Shown: piece by piece, positions 59,449 through 64,000 of the stretch
Layout: each line of letters opens with the position of its first letter
Position numbering within the stretch: position 1 is the stretch's first letter
Assembly: GCA_029532415.1 (NCBI GenBank)
Contig: JAQOTA010000042.1
Span: 1,281,173-1,345,172 of the forward strand
Reading direction: 5' to 3'
DNA length: 64,000 nt
From: Marasmius tenuissimus
Lineage: Eukaryota > Basidiomycota > Agaricomycetes > Agaricales > Marasmiaceae
Notes under the pieces: generated by a model
What the model was told of the DNA's origin: nothing
Databases searched by the model: none
The model's input: only the letters and a program-made list of their open reading frames with translations
Translations under genes and position numbers: made by a program

Positions 59449-60589
59449 GCCCACTGGACCATTGGGTAGTAGAGATATAGTAACACGCCGCAAAAGCGTA
59501 GGTGAGCATATACACACCTGAGGAGAGGGACAGCACTCACCCCGTCTATAATTCACTGCTGTTGGTCAAGCAATCCCGATAACGCTCAGGATCGGACCCG
59601 AGCAGTATAATTCATCGAGTCCCGATGAACAACATAGTCGATTCTACACGGTCGCGGCTGTGGATTACAGCCGTGCCTGTAGTGAGTCCTATCTATGTAC
59701 CTCCAAAACTATGCACCATCGCTGGATTTTTTTTCGTATCGTCCATATAATGGGAACGCCTGCTCCAATCGCCCCAATTCTTTTTCCCCCGTGAAGCCAC
59801 TCCAAAATAGTGTATTATGTACCCTACATACATGTAATGACATCACTGGTTACAACTCCCCCAAGCCTCCTCCCCCCTGTACCATTTCAGCAATGTTCGC
59901 CCTCTATAGAGGAATCGAGCACTCCCCACACCTCACTACCGGCCAATTAAATGTTTCTGGACTCTCAACGGACATTTCACTTCACTACAGCGAGTCCCCA
60001 AACCCACTCGAACTCATGCGACCAGCCCCACTTGATATTCCCACTATGGGCCAGCCACGCCGGGACCAAATCATTCATATAACGGGAAGTACTCAATAAA
60101 ATCTCTCAGTTTTTTGACGTATGTGCTCCTACAGGTCTGGTCGTCATTTTATCCCAGTAGTACAAGTTCCGAGAATCACATCTTCCTCCTCCCAGCTGCG
60201 GTATTCTCACACCGGCGCCTGACTTCCGAAAAATCGACAAAGTACTGTTCATATAACACGATTGTGATGTCCGATTCGGGCGCTCAGTGACTCGTTTGAA
60301 AGCCCTAGGTCATTGGAGCATTTTATCTCACCAGACCGAGTGTTATGCGCCGCTCGTTGCGTTTATACAAGCATGGAGTACATACTTACCCCCCAAATTT
60401 GCGTTTTTGGCACATAATTTGATCTATGCATAAGTCTATCGTACTACATAAATAATTCCAAGGTTATATATAGACCTTAGACAATCATATGAACATTTTT
60501 CACCTATAAATCGTAGCCCCAAAGTCCCTTGTAGCCATCATACACGGCTTATGGCTGAGAATTCCACGGCGGGCGCGCATTCTCGGGAA

Positions 60590-60840
60590 ATGCCGAGCCA
60601 GCGCTTGCGCCAGAATTTGCCGTTCCGCCGGCAAACTTTCTGGGCGCGTCATCCGTACAGCCACACGCCGCCTCTTGCTTCTCCCTTCCATGTTTGTTCG
60701 GCCCCTTCCTCAACTCCGACAACGGTATGTTTTCTGTCTGTTTTATAACGGATATAATTCAATTCTTCATTTTTTAACTTCTAACAGGCTTCAAGAACAA
60801 TAATCCCCGCCAACACGGTCATTCGGTATGTTTTCCGTTC
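60590..60840 (+). repeat. Subtelomeric module, copy 1
   Basis: Similar to 60960-61290: a GC-rich stretch (GCGCTTGCGC..., CAGCCAC..., GCCTCTTGCTTC) that ends at a splice-donor-like GGTATGTT, followed by an AT-rich spacer and ...AG then GCTTCAA. It could be a repeated exon-intron block of a subtelomeric gene or a transposon remnant. Confidence 0.55.
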
Positions 60841-60842
60841 CC

Positions 60843-60900
60843 GTGTTACATAACATATGGATACAGGTCCGCGAATCTGTATTCATATGTTATGTAACAC
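60843..60900. repeat. 24-bp inverted repeat forming a strong hairpin
   Basis: Arm 60843-60866 (GTGTTACATAACATATG then GATACAG) is complementary to 60877-60900 with one mismatch; loop GTCCGCGAAT. It sits exactly between the two subtelomeric modules. Confidence 0.85.
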
Positions 60901-60959
60901 GTTCTCTACCCGTTGGAGAACTGAAGCGCCCGTAGGACTGAAGCGCTGAGGCGTCAAAA

Positions 60960-61290
60960 CTCGTCTCGGCGCTTGCGCTGAAAAATGCCGGTTGGGCGGC
61001 ACTCTCGTTTGACGCGTTGCCCGCACAGCCACCCGTCGCTTCTTGCTTCCTCCCCTCACGTCCGATCGGACACTCTTCTTCAACGTCAATCACCGGTATG
61101 TTATATTTTATGTCTCTCTACTTATTATGATATGATAACATGTTTTATAGATGATTTCCACTCATACACCCCTTCGTTGATGCAAGCGGTCGCGATGTTT
61201 GACGACCGCCGTATGTATGTTTTCCTTTCACTTTCACGACAAACCCAATACTGACATTCAAATTACAGGGCTTCAAAGCTATTCGCGTCT
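60960..61290 (+). repeat. Subtelomeric module, copy 2
   Basis: Diverged second copy of 60590-60840: GCGCTTGCGCTG, CACAGCCACCCGTCGC, TTCTTGCTTCC, donor-like GGTATGTT, then AT-rich spacer and TTACAGGGCTTCAAA. Its spacer contains an extra exon-like piece between two intron-like stretches. Confidence 0.55.
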
Positions 61291-62082
61291 CAGAATGATG
61301 GTTGTGTGGAGGATATTGGATGAACTGGGTTAGGAAATAGGTGCGTCGCCAGTCCATATACAAATGATTGGTTTTCGACAAGGATACTGACTACTTACAA
61401 CTCCATATCTCTGACTGGGCTTTTCGTTCTCTGCGGATCCTCAAGGGTGAAGACGCACTTGTCAAGCGTGCAGAAGAACCGTGTCTTTCATGGACATTCC
61501 CCCGCCAACTCTCTCTCCCTCACTCACGGGCCCGAATTAGTTTCGGCCCACGTTGACATGACTTTGCGTCGATCAACGGTCGTCGATTCGATTTAGTATC
61601 GTTCGGCGTGAGCGGTTCCCTTCAAGGTGATCGTCCACGGTTTATCCTCACAGTGACCTCGTAGTATCGACCCTTGCTGTGAGACAACGCTCGCTGTCGA
61701 TACCACCAGGTCGTGAGTTCCACCCTGAACGATTCGCCTCACAGAAGCCGGATACTAGCTGGGAGTCGGGTGAACGAAGAATGGTTAAGACCCGTTCTAG
61801 TTTCATTCTGGCTCCCCGGAATTCATTTCGATTCCTGGGTTTCGAGTTGAGGGAGGTTTTAGGGAGGTCGCGGACGGTTGCGGACGGTTGCGGACATCCG
61901 CGGATGGCCGAGGATACTTCCGTCCACTGGTTTGCGGTGGGCGGTTGGAATTCGAGGTGTTTCATGGTAATTTCAGACGACGAAGTAGAGAACTGTAACC
62001 AGGGGGTCCTGCTTGCCGTAGGCGGTGGCGCCTGCTGTCCTTGGGGGTACCACAACTCCTCGTCCTGTCTGTTTGCCATCAC

Positions 62083-62163
62083 ACCATCGTAGTCCAGTGG
62101 TTACATCGCCAGCCGAAGCTACGTTCGAACCCGGAGATGCTCGGTTCGAACCTGAGAGACGGC
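62083..62163 (+). tRNA. tRNA-like sequence, probably degenerate
   Basis: An A-box-like TAGTCCAGTGG (62090-62100) and a B-box-like GGTTCGAACCT (62143-62153) stand at tRNA spacing, and the T-arm CTCGG/TTCGAAC/CTGAG pairs (one G-T). The acceptor stem pairs only about four of seven and no good D-stem or anticodon stem forms. A second TTCGAAC copy lies at 62123-62129. It is more likely a tRNA pseudogene or a tRNA-derived SINE head than a working tRNA. Confidence 0.35.
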
Positions 62164-62633
62164 AGTAGCCCCTTGTCGTATGTAAGTTTTTATTTCGTCC
62201 CGAATTGTTTTCGTGCTGATCGTTCTTGAACAAAAAAAACCAGCAGGACCGGGTATAGATCTCTTGAGCTTGAGAGTTTCGTTGGTGGAGGAAATAGATA
62301 TGCGCCTAGGTACTCAACTTTTCGTTGCGGAACGTTTTTCGGCTCCCACAACGTTCGAGCGTCTATTGTCTCTTCTTTTCCAACCACCACGTTGTACGGT
62401 AGAGTCGTTATCAGCATGGCAAAGTAAGAGTTGTATTAAAGACAATGCATCTTTAAGTATTAATCGTGGAACTTAGAACGTGCCTCGAGCAAAATTGCTT
62501 CCGCAGAACCACGAATCAGAAAGAAGCGAATCACAAGGCGGCTTATCACTCGAAAAGTCACTCGTTACCCTACCAAGGTAAGCCATTTTTACCCTACACA
62601 ATCTTTAATTGATACAAATATATCTCAGGTGCC

Positions 62634-63869
62634 ATGCATACCATGCTAAGGCGAGACGACGGGAAGATCGACTGTCCTTGCGGCGCTCCTCACCGAAAGC
62701 ACAATTTCTACAAGATCTATGCGTTGTGCAAATTGGCAGTTCATCCCGCTCCCGACGACCCTAGCCAGTATCTCGACGATCCATTCGTCCCTTATAGCGC
62801 AGGAACGCTAGCCACTCTCCGGGCCCACTTTGGAGATGCTCCATATACAATCGAGGAGCTTCCTGAGCCAACGTACGAACCTGAACCTCCCACCGCTACC
62901 GACAACGATGTCGATATGGCTTCCGGAGGTAACGACGAGGCTCAGGATGTCGATATGGATGTTTCCGCACCACCCGATCCTTCCCCTCCTCACGATACCG
63001 CGAACGACGAGATTGCCTCCGTTTCCAAGTCCATGGCCAAAGTTGAACTCAGCGACGGAGAATCGACTGACTGCTCCAGTGACGGAGGTAGCGTATCTGA
63101 TTCTCCTGGAGATGACGACGACACAGAGGACGAAGCCCTGGTCACCCTTAGACGATACAACATCTATGTTGATCCCACCTACCGCCAGACAATTTGCACC
63201 GCTGCAGGTTGTCGAGCGATTATTCCTTTCGACCACGTTCATTCTCACCACAAGAAGAACCATACGAAACGATACGAGACTGTGGAAGCACTCAAACTTC
63301 CCTCGAAACTCACCCTCCTCAAACTCTTTCGATCACTTGGAGCTGACGATCCACTCCCTATTCCCTTCACTGGAATTCCCGCCATTCCCAGTGTTAAACT
63401 CATCCCTGGATTCCAATGCACTGTTGAGGGCTGCTATACGTGCTATCCCAGTCGCGACCAGATGAATCGACACTTCAAGAACGTACATCCCGACGTACTT
63501 ACGAAAGCTCGAGACCGCGTTTACCCTTCCATCAATTGTCAGGCGACCGCTCAGTATCGAGGAAAACGAAAGTTCTTTCGAGTCGAGCGGAACAAGACGT
63601 TTCAAACAGAGATCTACGAGAAGGTTATGCAGCTAACGGAAGGGCTCGAAGGATCTTCTGAAACGTACCTCGTTGCTGAGAAAGCTCAACAGAAGGGTGC
63701 TGTTCTGTACTTCACCAACTGGGACCTACTCTACGACGGCGCCAACGTACCCGAAGTCCGAGCTCTGGTCGACGATCCCACCCAAGAGTCTGAGGCTCAT
63801 CTCTTGCGACTAAGATCCCTCGTTCAATCCCTGTACAAGGGCATCGCTGGCGATCTCTCCAAGATAGGG
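62634..63869 (+). CDS. OrsD-type zinc-finger protein, cut off by the telomere
   Basis: An open frame of ~412 codons of unique sequence (start MHTMLRRDD; an upstream exon may exist), running straight into the telomeric array. It begins with a Cys/His cluster (CPCGAPHRKH), then an acidic linker with Asp/Glu/Pro-rich repeats (residues ~75-165). Two C2H2-like fingers follow in the arrangement I associate with OrsD (DUF3505): CTAAGCRAIIPFDHVHSHHKKNH at ~185-207 is one, and GFQCTVEGCYTCYPS...HFKNVHPD at ~262-290 the other, then a charged CQATAQYRGKRKFF element. In fungi this domain occurs on large subtelomeric proteins, some linked to RecQ-type helicases. Everything 3' of residue ~412 is missing; the last codons and stop come from TTAGGGG repeats. 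Confidence 0.75.
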
Positions 63870-64000
63870 TTAGGGGTTAGGGGTTAGGGGTTAGGGGTTA
63901 GGGGTTAGGGGTTAGGGGTTAGGGGTTAGGGGTTAGGGGTTAGGGGTTAGGGGTTAGGGGTTAGGGGTTAGGGGTTAGGGGTTAGGGTTAGGGGTTAGGG
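63865..64000 (+). repeat. Telomeric repeat array (TTAGGGG)n
   Basis: About 19 units, nearly all the 7-mer TTAGGGG, with one complete 6-mer TTAGGG at 63982-63987; the first unit and the window end also show shorter forms. G-rich strand reads 5' to 3' toward the window end, as expected for a right chromosome end. The junction shares TAGGG with the gene sequence before it. Confidence 0.95.

Larger units (their letters stand above)
58962..62633. other. Subtelomeric spacer with repeats and hairpins
   Basis: No complete gene. A 48-codon open stretch at 59041-59188 (HHLVLGPYRGHCEVTGGRW) looks coding-like but has no start or partner exon. Separate entries describe the inverted repeats, duplicated modules and a tRNA-like sequence. 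A plausible exon with donor lies at about 62480-62579 just upstream of the OrsD-type gene, reading in phase into it (HSLPYQ then GAM). Confidence 0.5.

Noticed and set aside
62808..63263. 151-codon minus-strand frame over the OrsD-type gene
   Set aside because: Antisense of the acidic Pro-rich linker and fingers.
1..64000. CRISPR arrays, operons, ribosome binding sites
   Set aside because: Eukaryotic sequence with introns; no spaced direct repeats of CRISPR type were seen.

Overview
This window looks like the right-hand end of a chromosome from a filamentous basidiomycete, probably Agaricomycetes. The reasons are genes broken by many 45-70 nt GT-AG introns, a 12-exon secreted laccase, a DUF6534-type seven-helix membrane protein, an F-box/leucine-rich protein and an OrsD-type zinc-finger protein typical of fungal subtelomeres. 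The last ~135 bases are a G-rich telomeric array, mostly the heptamer TTAGGGG.

The central fact is a large direct duplication. A block at about 4.5-20.9 kb (unit 1) recurs in the same order and orientation at about 23.3-48.8 kb (unit 2). Each unit carries, in order: a laccase (-), single-pass membrane 'receptor-like' genes (-), a MYND-finger gene (+), an F-box gene (-), and a multi-helix membrane protein (+). Unit 2 is longer because it took in a Ty1/copia element (23.6-26.5 kb), an element with long inverted repeats (32.5-35.0 kb) and about 5 kb of unassigned DNA (36.1-41.3 kb). The copies have decayed reciprocally. The laccase is intact only in unit 1, the F-box gene only in unit 2, the seven-helix gene is intact in both, and the MYND gene is broken in both.

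Five loci, plus one tail fragment, belong to one family of type I membrane proteins. Each has a short signal-peptide exon, a compact Ig-like ectodomain, a variable Gly/Asp-rich stalk, one transmembrane helix, an Arg-rich stop-transfer and a conserved Ser/Thr-rich tail. I do not know a named family for it. It is the best candidate here for an undescribed system.

Region by region: 1-0.7 kb, end of a copia element; 2.4-3.6 kb, receptor-like gene A; 4.5-20.9 kb, unit 1; 21.6-22.9 kb, non-coding inverted-repeat element; 23.3-48.8 kb, unit 2; 48.8-51.4 kb, no gene seen; 51.4-55.9 kb, importin-5/Kap121-type karyopherin; 56.6-59.0 kb, DUF6534-type membrane protein; 59.0-62.6 kb, subtelomeric repeats and hairpins; 62.6-63.87 kb, OrsD-type gene cut off by the telomere. 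All exon models are my own readings of splice sites by eye. No database or alignment was run.
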